Source of the DNA: Actinobacillus arthritidis
Lineage (GTDB): Bacteria; Pseudomonadota; Gammaproteobacteria; Enterobacterales; Pasteurellaceae
Direction of reading: 5' to 3'
NCBI RefSeq assembly: GCF_029774155.1
Contig: NZ_CP103833.1
Span: forward strand, 1,922,001-1,986,000
DNA: 64,000 nt
Shown: in pieces, positions 50,636 to 61,290 of the stretch
Layout of the letters: every line of letters starts with the position of its first letter
How positions within the stretch are numbered: position 1 is the first letter of the stretch
The notes under the pieces: generated by a model
The model's database searches: none
What the model was told of the DNA's origin: nothing
The model's input: only the letters and a program-made list of their open reading frames with translations
Program-made: the position numbers and the translations under genes

Positions 50636-52026
50636 ATGTTTGAGAATCTATCTGACAGACTATCGAAAACCTTACGTAACATTACCGGTAAAGGTCGTTT
50701 AACTGAAGATAATATTAAAGATACGGCGCGTGAAGTGCGTATGGCGTTATTGGAAGCCGATGTGGCTTTACCGGTTGTACGTGAGTTCATTAACAAAGTA
50801 AAAGAACGAGCGGTTGGTACGGAAGTAAATAAAAGTCTGACACCGGGTCAAGAATTTCTCAAGATTGTGCAGAATGAACTTGAAATCGCAATGGGTGAAG
50901 CCAATGAGGAATTAAATCTTGCGACCCAGCCGCCAGCAGTGATTTTAATGGCAGGTTTGCAAGGTGCAGGTAAAACCACCTCAGTTGGTAAATTAGCAAA
51001 ATTCCTTAAAGAGCGCCACAAGAAGAAAGTATTAGTGGTTTCTGCCGACGTTTATCGTCCAGCGGCGATTAAACAGCTTCAAACCTTAGCGGAAGCATTA
51101 AAAGTCGATTTCTTCCCGACAGAGACAAGCCAAAAACCGGTTGAAATCGCGGAACTTGCTTTAAAACACGCAAAACTGAATTTCTTTGATGTTTTAATTG
51201 TGGATACCGCAGGTCGTTTACACGTTGACGGTGAGATGATGGAAGAAATCCAGCAAATCCACAGCGTATTAAATCCGATTGAAACACTTTTCACCGTAGA
51301 TGCGATGACCGGTCAAGATGCGGCGAATACGGCGAAAGCTTTCAATGAAGCCTTACCGCTTACCGGTGTAATTTTAACCAAAGTAGATGGTGATGCACGT
51401 GGTGGTGCGGCGTTATCTATTCGTCAAATCACCGGCAAGCCGATTAAATTCCTCGGTGTGGGTGAGAAAACTGATGCGTTAGAACCGTTCCATCCGGATC
51501 GTGTCGCTTCACGTATTCTTGGTATGGGCGATGTGCTATCGTTAATTGAAGATTTACAGCGTTCGGTTGACCAAGAAAAAGCCGAGAAAATGGCACAGAA
51601 ATTCAAGAAAGGTGATGACTTCACTCTTGAAGATTTCCGTGAACAGCTCATTGAAATGAAAAAAATGGGCGGTATGATGTCGATGCTGGATAAACTGCCC
51701 GGTGCGAAGAATTTACCTGACCACGTCAAAAATCAAGTGGATGATAAAATGTTCGTGAAAATGGAAGCGATCATTAACTCTATGACGCTGAAAGAGCGTG
51801 CGAATCCGGATATTATTAAAGGCTCTCGCCGTCGTCGTATTGCGTTAGGTTCCGGTACACAGGTGCAAGACGTAAATAAATTGCTTAAGCAGTTTGATGA
51901 AATGCGCGTATGATGAAGAAAATGCGTAAAGGCGGTATGGCTAAAATGATGCGTGGTATGAAAGGTATGATGGGCGGTGGTTTAGGCGGTCTTGGTGGCT
52001 TAGGCGGAATGTTTGGAAAACATTAA
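50636..52026 (+). CDS. ffh: Ffh, signal recognition particle GTPase (frameshifted near the 3' end)
   Basis: The N and G domains carry the P-loop GLQGAGKTTSVGKLA near residue 105, DTAGRLHVD, TKVDGDARGGAALS and GVGEKTDALEPF. The Met-rich M domain follows (KMGGMMSMLDKLPG). The open frame ends at 51913 with LLKQFDEMRV. The expected tail MMKKMRKGGMAKMM continues in the next frame from 51910 to a stop at 52026 and ends in a Gly-rich stretch. Restoring one G at about 51905-51908 gives about 463 residues. Ffh binds 4.5S RNA and targets membrane proteins. Because it is essential, the break is probably an error. Confidence 0.93.
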
Positions 52027-52051
52027 TCTTTGCTGACTTTTCTGATTTACA

Positions 52052-52095
52052 AGCGGTCAAATTTCATAAAAAGTGTGAAATTTGACCGCTTTTTC
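52052..52095. terminator. Inverted uptake-signal terminator between ffh and hemL
   Basis: AGCGGTCAAATTTCA (52052-52066) and TGAAATTTGACCGCT (52076-52090) form a perfect 15-bp stem followed by TTTTTC. A full uptake core (ACAAGCGGT) starts the left arm. Confidence 0.85.
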
Positions 52096-52118
52096 AATAT
52101 TAGAGTGCGGCAAACGCT

Positions 52119-53381
52119 TTATCTGCGTACCGCTAATGTCGCTTGAATATCTGCATCGCTATGAGCTAGTGACATAAAGCCTGCTTCAAATGCACTTGGT
52201 GCAAGATACACGCCCTGTTCCAACATTAAATGGAAGAAACGGTTGAATTTTGCCGCATCACATTTCATCACGTCTTGGAAGTTTGTGATTTCCTCTTGTT
52301 CGGTAAAGAATAAACCGAACATACCGCCGACATATTGAGCGGTAAACGGTACGTTATGTTTTGTCGCTAATGCTTTAAAACCTTCCGCCAATGTTTTAGT
52401 TTGTGCGGCAAGTTTCTCTTCATTGCCTGCTTTGGAGAGTTCGGTTAAACACGCTAAACCGGCCGCCATTGCAATTGGGTTACCCGAAAGCGTACCTGCC
52501 TGATATACCGGCCCTGTCGGTGCAATGTATTCCATAATTTCTTTTTTACCGCCAAATGCACCCACTGGCATACCGCCGCCGATAATTTTACCGAGTGTAG
52601 TTAAATCCGGTTTCACATCGTAATAAGCCTGTGCACCACCTAATGCAACACGGAAACCGGTCATTACTTCATCGATAATAAATACCGCACCGTATTGATC
52701 ACATAACGCACGTAAACCTTTTAAAAAATCATTTTTCGGCGGAATACAGTTCATATTTCCAGCAACAGGCTCAACGATTAAACACGCAATGTCATTCGGA
52801 TATTGTTCAAAAGCGGTTTTTACCGAATCTAAATCGTTATAAGTACAAGTAAGCGTGTGCTTCGCAAAATCAGCTGGGACACCCGGACCGCTTGGTTGAC
52901 CGAGGGTTAATGCACCAGAACCGGCTTTTACTAATAGCGAATCGGAATGTCCGTGGTAGCGACCTTCAAATTTGATAATTTTGTCACGGCCGGTATAACC
53001 GCGAGCTAAACGAATCGCTGACATGGTTGCTTCAGTCCCTGAGCTAACCATACGAACTAATTCGATAGACGGAACTAATTTAGTCACTAATTCCGCTAAA
53101 GTGATTTCGCTTTCGGTCGGTGCACCAAAACTTAAACCGTTCGGTACCGCTTTTAATACCGCATCAATAATTGCCGGGTGATTATGGCCTAATACCATTG
53201 GCCCCCAAGAACCGACATAATCAATATATTGCTTACCGTCCGAATCGGTAATATACGCACCTTCCGCTTTTTGGATAAATACCGGTGTTCCGCCTACACC
53301 TTTAAATGCACGCACCGGTGAATTTACACCACCGGGGATAACTTTCTGAGCTTTTTCAAACAGTTGTTCTGATTTAGACAT
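52119..53381 (-). CDS. hemL: HemL, glutamate-1-semialdehyde aminomutase
   Basis: The 420-residue class III aminotransferase makes 5-aminolevulinate for haem. The PLP Lys lies in [19 protein letters not shown]; other marks are [39 protein letters not shown] and [11 protein letters not shown]. It is a single gene converging on ffh. Confidence 0.96.
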   Translation of the reverse strand: MSKSEQLFEKAQKVIPGGVNSPVRAFKGVGGTPVFIQKAEGAYITDSDGKQYIDYVGSWGPMVLGHNHPAIIDAVLKAVPNGLSFGAPTESEITLAELVTKLVPSIELVRMVSSGTEATMSAIRLARGYTGRDKIIKFEGRYHGHSDSLLVKAGSGALTLGQPSGPGVPADFAKHTLTCTYNDLDSVKTAFEQYPNDIACLIVEPVAGNMNCIPPKNDFLKGLRALCDQYGAVFIIDEVMTGFRVALGGAQAYYDVKPDLTTLGKIIGGGMPVGAFGGKKEIMEYIAPTGPVYQAGTLSGNPIAMAAGLACLTELSKAGNEEKLAAQTKTLAEGFKALATKHNVPFTAQYVGGMFGLFFTEQEEITNFQDVMKCDAAKFNRFFHLMLEQGVYLAPSAFEAGFMSLAHSDADIQATLAVRR

Positions 53382-53810
53382 AAATGATTCCTTAAATTGA
53401 AATTCTGAATAGCGTTGATCGACAAGGTTCCGCTTTACAAAAAATAGTTTAAAAATAACCGCTATGAGTTCCCTTCTGAACTGACTGAGCGTGTTGAAAT
53501 TTGTAGGAACATTTTTCTTGAGCGAAGCGAATCTAAAATGTTCCGTTAAACAAATTACAACTAAGTGAAGATAAGCAGTGAAGTAGGGTCGCCTTTCTTT
53601 TGGTTACTTTTCTTTGGCGAAGCAAAGAAAAGTAATGGAGAGAATATGTAACTGATTTTCTAAGGTTATGATTAAACCAAATAAAGCAAACTTTATATTT
53701 ATCCATTTTATAAAAAAAAGCCCAAATAACCTAAAAAAATTTGAGAGTCTTTACCTTTGTGATATTCTGCACACAATTTTCGTTTATTTATTTTTGAGGG
53801 AGTCCCCCTT
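53382..53810. repeat. Gap with structured repeat sequence between hemL and wecA
   Basis: There is no gene here. GGAACATTTT (53507-53516) and AAAATGTTCC (53536-53545) sit inside a longer imperfect dyad of 53495-53563. TTACTTTTCTTTG (53605-53617) and CAAAGAAAAGTAA (53624-53636) form a perfect 13-bp hairpin after GGGTCGCCTTTCTTTTGG. The latter motif is one I recall as dispersed in many Pasteurellaceae genomes. The wecA promoter should lie in 53650-53790. Confidence 0.65.
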
Positions 53811-54890
53811 ATGTGGCTTACTTTTATTGCTGTTTTTGTGGTGTCGTTCGCCAGTCTGATTTTTATGCGACCGGTCGCAGAAAAAATTGGTTTAGTTGAT
53901 AAACCGAACTTCCGTAAACGTCACCAAGGGTTAATTCCGTTAATTGGTGGTATTGCACTGTTTTTAGGTAATCTGACCTTCTATTTTATGGAATGGCAGG
54001 ATATGCGTTTACCTTGGCTATATCTTGCGGCAGTAACGATTTTATTAGTCATTGGTGTGTTGGATGACCGTTTTGATGTCAGTCCGTTTTTACGAGCAGG
54101 GATTCAAGCTGGCTTAGCCGGTTTAATGATTTATAACGGGCTTTCTTTGGACAGTTTAGGACAAGTAATTGCACCGTTTAGTATTGAGCTTGGGATTCTT
54201 GGTATTATTTTTACCGTATTTGTCACGATTGGTGTGATTAATGCGTTTAATATGGTGGACGGTATTGACGGTTTATTAGCCGGACTTTCGAGTGCTAGTT
54301 TTGCGGGTATCGGTGTGTTGATGTGGTTGGACGAGCAATATACGTTAGCTTATTGGTGTTTTGCGATTATTGTCGTGCTGATTCCGTATGCGATGTTTAA
54401 CCTGAGTGTATTCGGGGCCAAATGGAAAGTGTTTATGGGGGACTCGGGCAGTACTCTGATTGGCTTTACCATTATTTGGATTCTGTTACTCAGTACCCAA
54501 GGTCAAGGGCATACGATTAGCCCGATTACCGGTTTATGGTTGATTGCCGTGCCGCTGATTGATATGGTGGCAGTGATTATTCGTCGTTTGAAAAAAGGTA
54601 AAAGTCCCTTCAGACCGGACCGCTTGCACTTACATCATTTAATGATGCGAGCCGGTTTAACTTCTCGTCAAGCCTTAGCTGTCATTACCTTTGGGGCAAC
54701 AATGTGTTCGACTATTGGTGTATTAGGCGAATACTACTATTGGAATCAATGGTTGATGACAATTGGTTTTATCGGTTTATTTTTTATTTATGCTTATTCG
54801 ATTACCCATGCGTGGCGTGTAACACGTTTTATTCGCCGTATGAAACGTAGAGCGAAAAGAAAGCTCAAAATTGGTAATCAAGCTAAGTAA
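53811..54890 (+). CDS. wecA: WecA, UDP-GlcNAc:undecaprenyl-phosphate GlcNAc-1-phosphate transferase
   Basis: The 359-residue polytopic transferase starts ECA (and often O-antigen) synthesis by making GlcNAc-PP-undecaprenol. It has VDKPNFRKRHQGLIPLIGGI, the VLDDRFDVSPFLRA acidic motif, NMVDGIDGLLAGLSSASF and the HIHH-like RLHLHHLMMRAGLTSRQA loop. The ATG at 53811 follows GAGGGAG. It is the first gene of the ECA-type operon. Confidence 0.93.
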   Translation: MWLTFIAVFVVSFASLIFMRPVAEKIGLVDKPNFRKRHQGLIPLIGGIALFLGNLTFYFMEWQDMRLPWLYLAAVTILLVIGVLDDRFDVSPFLRAGIQAGLAGLMIYNGLSLDSLGQVIAPFSIELGILGIIFTVFVTIGVINAFNMVDGIDGLLAGLSSASFAGIGVLMWLDEQYTLAYWCFAIIVVLIPYAMFNLSVFGAKWKVFMGDSGSTLIGFTIIWILLLSTQGQGHTISPITGLWLIAVPLIDMVAVIIRRLKKGKSPFRPDRLHLHHLMMRAGLTSRQALAVITFGATMCSTIGVLGEYYYWNQWLMTIGFIGLFFIYAYSITHAWRVTRFIRRMKRRAKRKLKIGNQAK

Positions 54891-54913
54891 GCTGATTATT
54901 TGAGGACTTTCTA

Positions 54914-55789
54914 TTGTTACGCTATTTACTTACTTTAATTATTACAACAGCGATTGGCGGTGGTATTGGATTTGGACTGAGTTTTGCACAAAAATCCACT
55001 TGGACGGCAACTGCACAATTTGAACAACCGAGCGTCTCTGAATTAGGTAATTACTACACCTTATTTTCTACCTACTCTTTCCTAAATGGGGGAGATAGCG
55101 TAAGTTATCGGGTTGTGAAAGATGAAAAAGGCGCATTAGTATTAGCACCGGAAAGTGGGGCTAAAGCGGAAGAAAAAGTAAAAACCGAGAGTTATGATGT
55201 ATTTAAGCGTACATTAAGATCACCGGATGTCTTAACGGCATTTTTAGCACAAACGGAAACCGTAAAACTAAAAGCACAACTTGAAAATAAACCTACAGCG
55301 ATTATTGCACAAAATTTAGCACAACAGTTTGTTTTTCAAGATATTGCAAAATCACAACCGTTTGAGCAATTGAGCGTGACATCGGAAAATCCGGAAGACG
55401 CGAATAAGTTACTTTCGGATTTTATTGCTTTCGCAAGTCAGCAGGCGAAACAAACCTTAAATGCCGAACTGATTGCTAAATGGAAAGTGTTGTTTCAACA
55501 AATTAAAAATGTTGCTGAAATCAAATTAGGTGCAACGCAACAAGGTAATCAAATTGCAATGCAAGATTGGAACGGCAAATTAAATCTAATGCGTTCGGTG
55601 CAACCATTAGACGATAAATTAGTACCTTTCAAATTCGTAAAATCACCGAGCGTACCTTTGATGCCATCATCGCCTGCTCAAGCATTATGGATAATGATTG
55701 GGGCATTAGTTGGCTTATTATGCGGTATGGTAATAGTGTCAATGAGCGGTTTATTCCGTAAAAAAGTTACGAATGTCGCACAAAATTAA
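54914..55789 (+). CDS. wzzE: WzzE-like polysaccharide chain-length regulator
   Basis: The 291-residue inner-membrane protein has two flanking membrane helices ([41 protein letters not shown]) and a periplasmic Wzz domain starting [21 protein letters not shown]. The PSxPxxPxxP-type stretch [14 protein letters not shown] precedes the second helix. The start is a TTG at 54914 after TGAGGAC. It is shorter than E. coli WzzE (348). It should set ECA chain length with the polymerase WzyE, which is not found here. Confidence 0.87.
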   Translation: MLRYLLTLIITTAIGGGIGFGLSFAQKSTWTATAQFEQPSVSELGNYYTLFSTYSFLNGGDSVSYRVVKDEKGALVLAPESGAKAEEKVKTESYDVFKRTLRSPDVLTAFLAQTETVKLKAQLENKPTAIIAQNLAQQFVFQDIAKSQPFEQLSVTSENPEDANKLLSDFIAFASQQAKQTLNAELIAKWKVLFQQIKNVAEIKLGATQQGNQIAMQDWNGKLNLMRSVQPLDDKLVPFKFVKSPSVPLMPSSPAQALWIMIGALVGLLCGMVIVSMSGLFRKKVTNVAQN

Positions 55790-56912
55790 AGTCTTGACCG
55801 TCTTCGGCACACGTCCTGAAGCGATAAAAATGGCTCCGCTAGCAATGATGTTGGCGGAGCATACTGCTTTTGAAGCGAAAGTCTGTGTCACCGGACAACA
55901 TCGTGAAATGCTGGATCAAGTGTTAGCTTTATTTGATATTCGCCCCGACTTTGATTTGGATATTATGCGAGAAGGGCAGGACTTAACGGAGATGAGCGTA
56001 CGTATTCTACAATCGCTAAAATCTGTCTTTGCACAATATCGTCCTGATATCGTATTGGTTCATGGCGATACTACTACCACGTTTGCTACGGCTCTTTCTT
56101 GCTATTATCATCAGATTCCGGTCGGACATATTGAAGCCGGTTTACGTACTGGTAATCTTTACGCCCCATTTCCGGAAGAAGGCAACCGTTGTCTGACCGC
56201 AGTATTAGCAGATTATCATTTTGCTCCAACCGAACAAGCCCGTCTAAATTTGTTACAGGAACATAAAACGCCACAGCGTATTTGGGTGACCGGTAATACT
56301 GTATTTGACGCATTGCAGTGCGTTTCCAATCGAATCCGCAATAATGCCACGTTAATCAAGCAACTTGAACAACATTATGATTTTTTGGATAGCGGTAAGA
56401 AACTGATTTTGGTCACAGGGCATCGCCGTGAAAATTTTGGCGAGGGTTTCCAGCATATTTGTGAAGCCTTGGTAACGATTGCTCAACAACATTCCGATGT
56501 ACAAATTGTTTATTCACTACATCGCAACCCGAATGTTTGTGAGCCGGTCACTCATTTGCTTTCCGGGGTAGAAAATATTTTTGTGATTGAGCCACAAGCA
56601 TATTTATCCTTTGTTTATCTAATGGAACAGTCTTATTTAATTTTGACCGATTCGGGCGGTATTCAGGAAGAGGCTCCGTCATTGAACAAACCGGTTTTGA
56701 TTATGCGAAATAGTACCGAACGCTGTGAGGCAGTACAGTCTGGCTCGGCTCGAATTGTCGGTACGGAAGTGGATAATATTGTGCAAGAAGTCAATCTGTT
56801 GTTATCGGATAAATCTGCCTATCAAGCGATGGCACAGGCACAAAATCCTTATGGAAGCGGTAATGCTTGCAGTAACATTATTGCGATTTTGCAACAAATA
56901 TTTGAATCATAA
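55773..56912 (+). CDS. wecB: WecB, UDP-GlcNAc 2-epimerase (non-hydrolysing)
   Basis: The 379-residue enzyme converts UDP-GlcNAc to UDP-ManNAc. It has [54 protein letters not shown] and [14 protein letters not shown]. Its start overlaps the wzzE end by 17 bp. Confidence 0.95.
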   Translation: MSHKIKVLTVFGTRPEAIKMAPLAMMLAEHTAFEAKVCVTGQHREMLDQVLALFDIRPDFDLDIMREGQDLTEMSVRILQSLKSVFAQYRPDIVLVHGDTTTTFATALSCYYHQIPVGHIEAGLRTGNLYAPFPEEGNRCLTAVLADYHFAPTEQARLNLLQEHKTPQRIWVTGNTVFDALQCVSNRIRNNATLIKQLEQHYDFLDSGKKLILVTGHRRENFGEGFQHICEALVTIAQQHSDVQIVYSLHRNPNVCEPVTHLLSGVENIFVIEPQAYLSFVYLMEQSYLILTDSGGIQEEAPSLNKPVLIMRNSTERCEAVQSGSARIVGTEVDNIVQEVNLLLSDKSAYQAMAQAQNPYGSGNACSNIIAILQQIFES

Positions 56913-56948
56913 CAGGCTTTGTTTTCCTCAAGACAAAGCCTGTTTTTT
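56911..56948 (+). terminator. Strong terminator inside the ECA-type cluster
   Basis: AACAGGCTTTGT / ACAAAGCCTGTT (56911-56944) is a perfect 12-bp stem with a T6 run, located between wecB and wecC. It would divide the cluster into two expression units or limit read-through. Confidence 0.85.
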
Positions 56949-56971
56949 CAAAAGAAAGAGATTGAATAACA

Positions 56972-58240
56972 ATGAAAATGTTTGAACGCATCACGGTGGT
57001 TGGTTTGGGTTATATCGGTTTGCCGACTGCTATCGCCTTTACTCGTTCTGCGAAACGAGTATGCGGTGTAGATATTAATCCTGATGTGGTAGAAAGTGTT
57101 AATCAAGGGAAAGCCCATTTTATTGAGCCTGAACTGGATATAGCCGTTAAACAAGCGGTAGAAAATGGATTACTTTTTGCAACGCAAACGCCTGAAGTCG
57201 CCGACGCGTTTATCATTGCGGTTCCGACCCCTTTTACAGACAATCATCAGCCTGATCTTCAATATATTGAGCAAGCGGTGCAAGCGATAGCCCCTTATTT
57301 AGTCAAAGGAAATTTGATTGTATTGGAATCGACTTCCCCGGTCGGGACGACAGAAAAATTGGCTGAATGGTTGCAAAAACTGCGTCCTGATCTGCATTTC
57401 CCGACTCAAGATGAAAACAATACTGATATTTATATTGCGTATTGTCCGGAACGAGTGCTACCGGGCAGAGTGATGATTGAATTATTTGAAAATGATCGGG
57501 TTATTGGCGGTCTTACCCCGAAATCCACTCAACAAGCGGTTGATTTATATCGAATTTTTGTCAAAGGCGAGTGTATTGCTACAGATGTTCGTACAGCGGA
57601 AATGTGTAAGCTGACCGAGAACAGTTTTCGTGACGTGAATCTTGCCTTTGCCAATGAATTATCGATGATTTGCGATAAACTCAATATAAATGTGTGGGAG
57701 CTGATCCGATTGGCAAATCGTCATCCACGTGTAAATATTCTGCAACCGGGAGCAGGTGTCGGCGGACATTGTATTGCAGTTGATCCGTGGTTTATTGTGG
57801 CACAAATGCCAGAACAAGCTCGTTTAATTCGTGCCGCACGAGAAGTAAATGACAGTAAGCCGCAATGGGTAATAGAGAAAGTCAAACAGGCGTTAGCCGA
57901 TTGCGTAAATCGTAAAAATTGTTTACCGAGTGAAGTGACGATTGCCTGTTTAGGTTTGGCATTTAAAGCTGATATTGATGATTTAAGAGGTAGTCCGGCA
58001 TTGGAAATTACTCAATATCTTGCCGATTGGCATTTAGGGACTGTATTGGCGGTGGAACCGCATATTCAGGAATTGCCATCATCTTTGATAGGAAAAGTGG
58101 AGCTAGTTAATTTTGAGCAGGCTAATTTACGGGCAGATATTTTGGTTTTGTTGGTCGATCATTCGCTTTTTAAGAACGTATCACCCGCCCCTATTACTGT
58201 TCCGTGGGTAATTGATACAAAGGGGATATGGCTAAAATGA
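56972..58240 (+). CDS. wecC: WecC, UDP-ManNAc dehydrogenase
   Basis: The 422-residue enzyme oxidises UDP-ManNAc to UDP-ManNAcA. The NAD-binding site is ITVVGLGYIGLPTAIAF at the N-terminus. Catalytic Cys is in GAGVGGHCIAVDPWF near residue 260, with ESTSPVGTTEKLAEWL and NSFRDVNLAFANELSMI. It follows the internal terminator and overlaps wecD by 13 bp. Confidence 0.95.
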   Translation: MKMFERITVVGLGYIGLPTAIAFTRSAKRVCGVDINPDVVESVNQGKAHFIEPELDIAVKQAVENGLLFATQTPEVADAFIIAVPTPFTDNHQPDLQYIEQAVQAIAPYLVKGNLIVLESTSPVGTTEKLAEWLQKLRPDLHFPTQDENNTDIYIAYCPERVLPGRVMIELFENDRVIGGLTPKSTQQAVDLYRIFVKGECIATDVRTAEMCKLTENSFRDVNLAFANELSMICDKLNINVWELIRLANRHPRVNILQPGAGVGGHCIAVDPWFIVAQMPEQARLIRAAREVNDSKPQWVIEKVKQALADCVNRKNCLPSEVTIACLGLAFKADIDDLRGSPALEITQYLADWHLGTVLAVEPHIQELPSSLIGKVELVNFEQANLRADILVLLVDHSLFKNVSPAPITVPWVIDTKGIWLK

Positions 58241-58863
58241 AGCGACAATATTTGCCGGATCCGTGGTTGTCAGATTTTTTTAGTCGTCCGATTATACAGG
58301 CGAAAGTCGTTGCTCAGGATTACGCACAAATTCAACAGTTACAAACTCAAGGTTTTCAATTTGTAGAAGGCGAAATTGAGTTTTGCTTTGATCTTGCAGA
58401 ATATCAAGAAAAAACCACCGCTTGCCAAGTAGCAACGGCTGAAAATATTGCTGAATTAGAAGCCCTATTCGGACAAGCTTTCCCGACAAGTCGCTTTCGT
58501 GAGCCTTGGTTTTCAGTAGCGGAAAATCAACGTTTTTACCGTACTTGGATTGCCCGTGCGGTACGAGGAGAATTTGATCAACTTTGTTTGGTATTAAAAA
58601 CGGCAAGCGGTCAAATTCAAGGTGGAATTAGCTTACGTTTATCAGAAAATCAGGCTCGAGTCGGTTTATTAGCGGTATCGCCTACCTGTCAACGCCAAGG
58701 TGTTGCGACTGTATTGTTACAAGCGGCACAAAATTGGGCGAAACAGCAAGGAGCGGACGTTTTGTTAGTCGCGACCCAAATCGGTAATTTGCCTGCGATC
58801 AATCTCTATTTAAAGCAAGGTGCGAGAATGTTAACAACGGCTTATTGGTTTTATCGGAAATAA
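58228..58863 (+). CDS. wecD: WecD, dTDP-fucosamine acetyltransferase
   Basis: The 211-residue protein has a divergent N-terminal half and a C-terminal GNAT domain (RVGLLAVSPTCQRQGVATVLL, QIGNLPAINLYLKQGARM). WecD acetylates dTDP-4-amino-4,6-dideoxygalactose to Fuc4NAc. Position between wecC and wecE decides the assignment. Confidence 0.87.
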   Translation: MAKMKRQYLPDPWLSDFFSRPIIQAKVVAQDYAQIQQLQTQGFQFVEGEIEFCFDLAEYQEKTTACQVATAENIAELEALFGQAFPTSRFREPWFSVAENQRFYRTWIARAVRGEFDQLCLVLKTASGQIQGGISLRLSENQARVGLLAVSPTCQRQGVATVLLQAAQNWAKQQGADVLLVATQIGNLPAINLYLKQGARMLTTAYWFYRK

Positions 58864-58866
58864 TGT

Positions 58867-60003
58867 ATGCAGATTCCTTTTAATAAACCGCCGATTGTCG
58901 GAACGGAGCTTGGTTATATGCAACAGGCGATGGCAAGCGGCAAATTATCCGGTGATGGTATTTATAGTCAGCGTTGCGAACAATGGCTAGAAAGTCATTT
59001 TGGTTCAGCAAAAGCATTGCTTACGCCGTCTTGTACCGCCGCATTGGAAATGGTGGCGATATTAATCGATATTCAAGCCGGCGATGAAGTGATTATGCCG
59101 AGTTATACCTTTGTTTCGACCGCTAACGCATTTGTGTTGCGTGGAGCAAAGATTGTGTTTGTCGATATTCGTCCCGATACGATGAATATTGATGAAACGA
59201 AAATTGAAGCGGCGATTACGCCGAAAACCAAAGCGATTGTGCCGGTACATTACGCCGGTATCGCCTGTGAAATGGATACGATTATGGCAATAGCCGAAAA
59301 ATATCGGTTGTATGTGATCGAAGATGCGGCACAAGCGGTAATGTCTTTTTATAAAGGCAAAGCATTAGGCACGATCGGGCATTTCGGCTGTTATAGTTTT
59401 CACGAAACTAAGAATTATAGTGCCGGCGGTGAAGGCGGTGCTTTATTGATTAATGATGATCGATTTATTGCTCGTGCGGAAGTGATCCGAGAAAAAGGTA
59501 CAAATCGTAGTCAATTCTTTCGTGGCGAAACGGATAAATATACTTGGCGAGATCTCGGATCTAGTTTTTTAATGTCGGAATTACAAGTCGCTTATTTATA
59601 TGCTCAATTGGAAGTAGCTCAACAAATTAAACAAACTCGTTTAAGCATTTGGCAACGCTATTTTGAAGTCCTGCGTCCGTTTGCTGAGCAAGGGCGGATT
59701 AGCTTACCGACTTGTCCGCCTGAATGTGAGCAAAACGGACATCTGTTTTATCTGAAATGGCGAGATATGAGTGAACGTAATGCGTTTATCGACAGGTTAA
59801 GACAGTACGGAATTTTGGCAGTCTTTCATTATGTGCCGTTACACAGCAGTCCTGCCGGTCAGCAGTTCGGTACTTTTATCGGTCAGGATCGTTTTACTAC
59901 TTCAGAAAGCGAACGCTTGGTTCGCTTGCCGTTGTTCTACAATTTGCAACCACAAGCGTTAGATAGAATTATTCACGTGATATTGGAATTTCTTACGCAA
60001 TGA
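58867..60003 (+). CDS. wecE: WecE, dTDP-4-amino-4,6-dideoxygalactose transaminase
   Basis: The 378-residue DegT/DnrJ/EryC1 aminotransferase has IPFNKPPIVGTELGYMQQA, EVIMPSYTFVSTANAFVLRG, VIEDAAQAVMSFYKGK and the PLP Lys in SFHETKNYSAGGEGGA. It makes the amino sugar that WecD acetylates. It starts 4 bp after wecD and overlaps wzxE by 4 bp. Confidence 0.94.
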   Translation: MQIPFNKPPIVGTELGYMQQAMASGKLSGDGIYSQRCEQWLESHFGSAKALLTPSCTAALEMVAILIDIQAGDEVIMPSYTFVSTANAFVLRGAKIVFVDIRPDTMNIDETKIEAAITPKTKAIVPVHYAGIACEMDTIMAIAEKYRLYVIEDAAQAVMSFYKGKALGTIGHFGCYSFHETKNYSAGGEGGALLINDDRFIARAEVIREKGTNRSQFFRGETDKYTWRDLGSSFLMSELQVAYLYAQLEVAQQIKQTRLSIWQRYFEVLRPFAEQGRISLPTCPPECEQNGHLFYLKWRDMSERNAFIDRLRQYGILAVFHYVPLHSSPAGQQFGTFIGQDRFTTSESERLVRLPLFYNLQPQALDRIIHVILEFLTQ

Positions 60004-61250
60004 AATCACTGAGCAAAACCGCTGTTTGGGCGACAAGTTACACCGCTTTTAAAATCGGTATTAGCCTAATACTGGTAAAATTATTTGCCTTGCAATTCGG
60101 TTTGGAAGGATTGGGACAAGCGGCAAATTTTATGACGCTAATTACCGTACTAGGCGTTTTTGCTGGTGGGGGGATTTTTAACGGCGTAACGAAATATGTA
60201 GCGGAATTGGAACATAGCCCAGAGCAATTAGATACGTTTTTAGTAACGTCAAACCGTATTGTTGTGTTGTTCTCTGCGGTGCTAGCGGTCATTTTTGTAC
60301 TATTTTCTGCAAAAATCAGCGAATGGATTTTTTATTCTGAAGATTATCAGATTGTGATTGTGGTTACCGCCCTTATTCAGTTCGCTATTGCTAATAGTAA
60401 TTATCTATTAGCGGTTTTAAAAGGTTATCGACAGGTTAAAGCAAATGCGATAAGCCTGATTATTGGTGCTTTTCTTAGCACGATTTTCTTTTTAGGCTTA
60501 CTTTATTGTTTTGGGTATTTCGGTGGGTTAATTGGGATTGCTTGTATGTCAGCATTTAGTTTTCTGCCGGCAAGTTATTTCTTAAAACAAAGAGGCTATC
60601 GATTTAAATTTTGGCTACAAGGGCGTTTTTCTTGGCAATATGCACGTAATTTATCTAAATTTAGTGCTATGGTTTTGATTACGGCGATGACATTGCCAAT
60701 AACTTATATTGTATTGCGAGATCTGTTAGCAGAGTCTCATTCATTGGAACAAGTTGGGTTATGGCAAGGCGTAAGTAAAATTTCCGATGCCTATTTGCGC
60801 CTAATCACAGCGGTATTTTCCGTTTATTTACTGCCTACTTTTGCCAAATTAACCCAAAAAGACGAAATAAAACGTGAAGTGGTGAAAGCGGTTAAATTTG
60901 TCGGGGTTTTTGTGATTGGCACAAGTCTATGCGTGTTTGTGCTAAAGCGAGAAATCATTCTGACGTTATATTCCGCGCAATTTTTGCCAATCGAATCATT
61001 GTTTATTTGGCAACTGATCGGTGATATGTTTAAAGTAGTTGCTTATGTATTCGGTTATTTGGTAGTTGCGAAGGCATCGTTAAAACTGTATATCTTAGCG
61101 GAAGTTTGTCAATTAACCTTATTGTTAATGATCGGACAATGGCTGATTCCGTTAAATGGTGCGGAAGGGGCGGTACAAACCTATTTATTAACTTATTTTT
61201 GCTATTTCTTTATCTGCTTATTAGCGTTTCATCGCTATCTAAAAAATTAA
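60000..61250 (+). CDS. wzxE: WzxE, lipid III flippase
   Basis: The 416-residue MATE/MOP-family flippase has about twelve membrane segments, beginning VWATSYTAFKIGISLILVKL and including MVLITAMTLPITYIVLRDLL and QVGLWQGVSKISDAYLRL. It moves the undecaprenyl-linked ECA trisaccharide to the periplasm. It is the last gene here; in E. coli wecF, wzyE and wecG would follow. Confidence 0.9.
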   Translation: MKSLSKTAVWATSYTAFKIGISLILVKLFALQFGLEGLGQAANFMTLITVLGVFAGGGIFNGVTKYVAELEHSPEQLDTFLVTSNRIVVLFSAVLAVIFVLFSAKISEWIFYSEDYQIVIVVTALIQFAIANSNYLLAVLKGYRQVKANAISLIIGAFLSTIFFLGLLYCFGYFGGLIGIACMSAFSFLPASYFLKQRGYRFKFWLQGRFSWQYARNLSKFSAMVLITAMTLPITYIVLRDLLAESHSLEQVGLWQGVSKISDAYLRLITAVFSVYLLPTFAKLTQKDEIKREVVKAVKFVGVFVIGTSLCVFVLKREIILTLYSAQFLPIESLFIWQLIGDMFKVVAYVFGYLVVAKASLKLYILAEVCQLTLLLMIGQWLIPLNGAEGAVQTYLLTYFCYFFICLLAFHRYLKN

Positions 61251-61282
61251 AACCTCAAAGATGCTCTTTGAGGTTTTTTTTT
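61251..61282. terminator. Terminator after wzxE
   Basis: AACCTCAAAG / CTTTGAGGTT (61251-61275) is a perfect 10-bp stem followed by TTTTTTT. It begins at the wzxE stop and also ends hcr from the other side. Confidence 0.9.
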
Positions 61283-61290
61283 AATAAAAC

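Noticed and set aside
53668..53859. 63-codon frame upstream of wecA
   Set aside because: It overlaps the wecA start, has no ribosome site and looks like promoter sequence.
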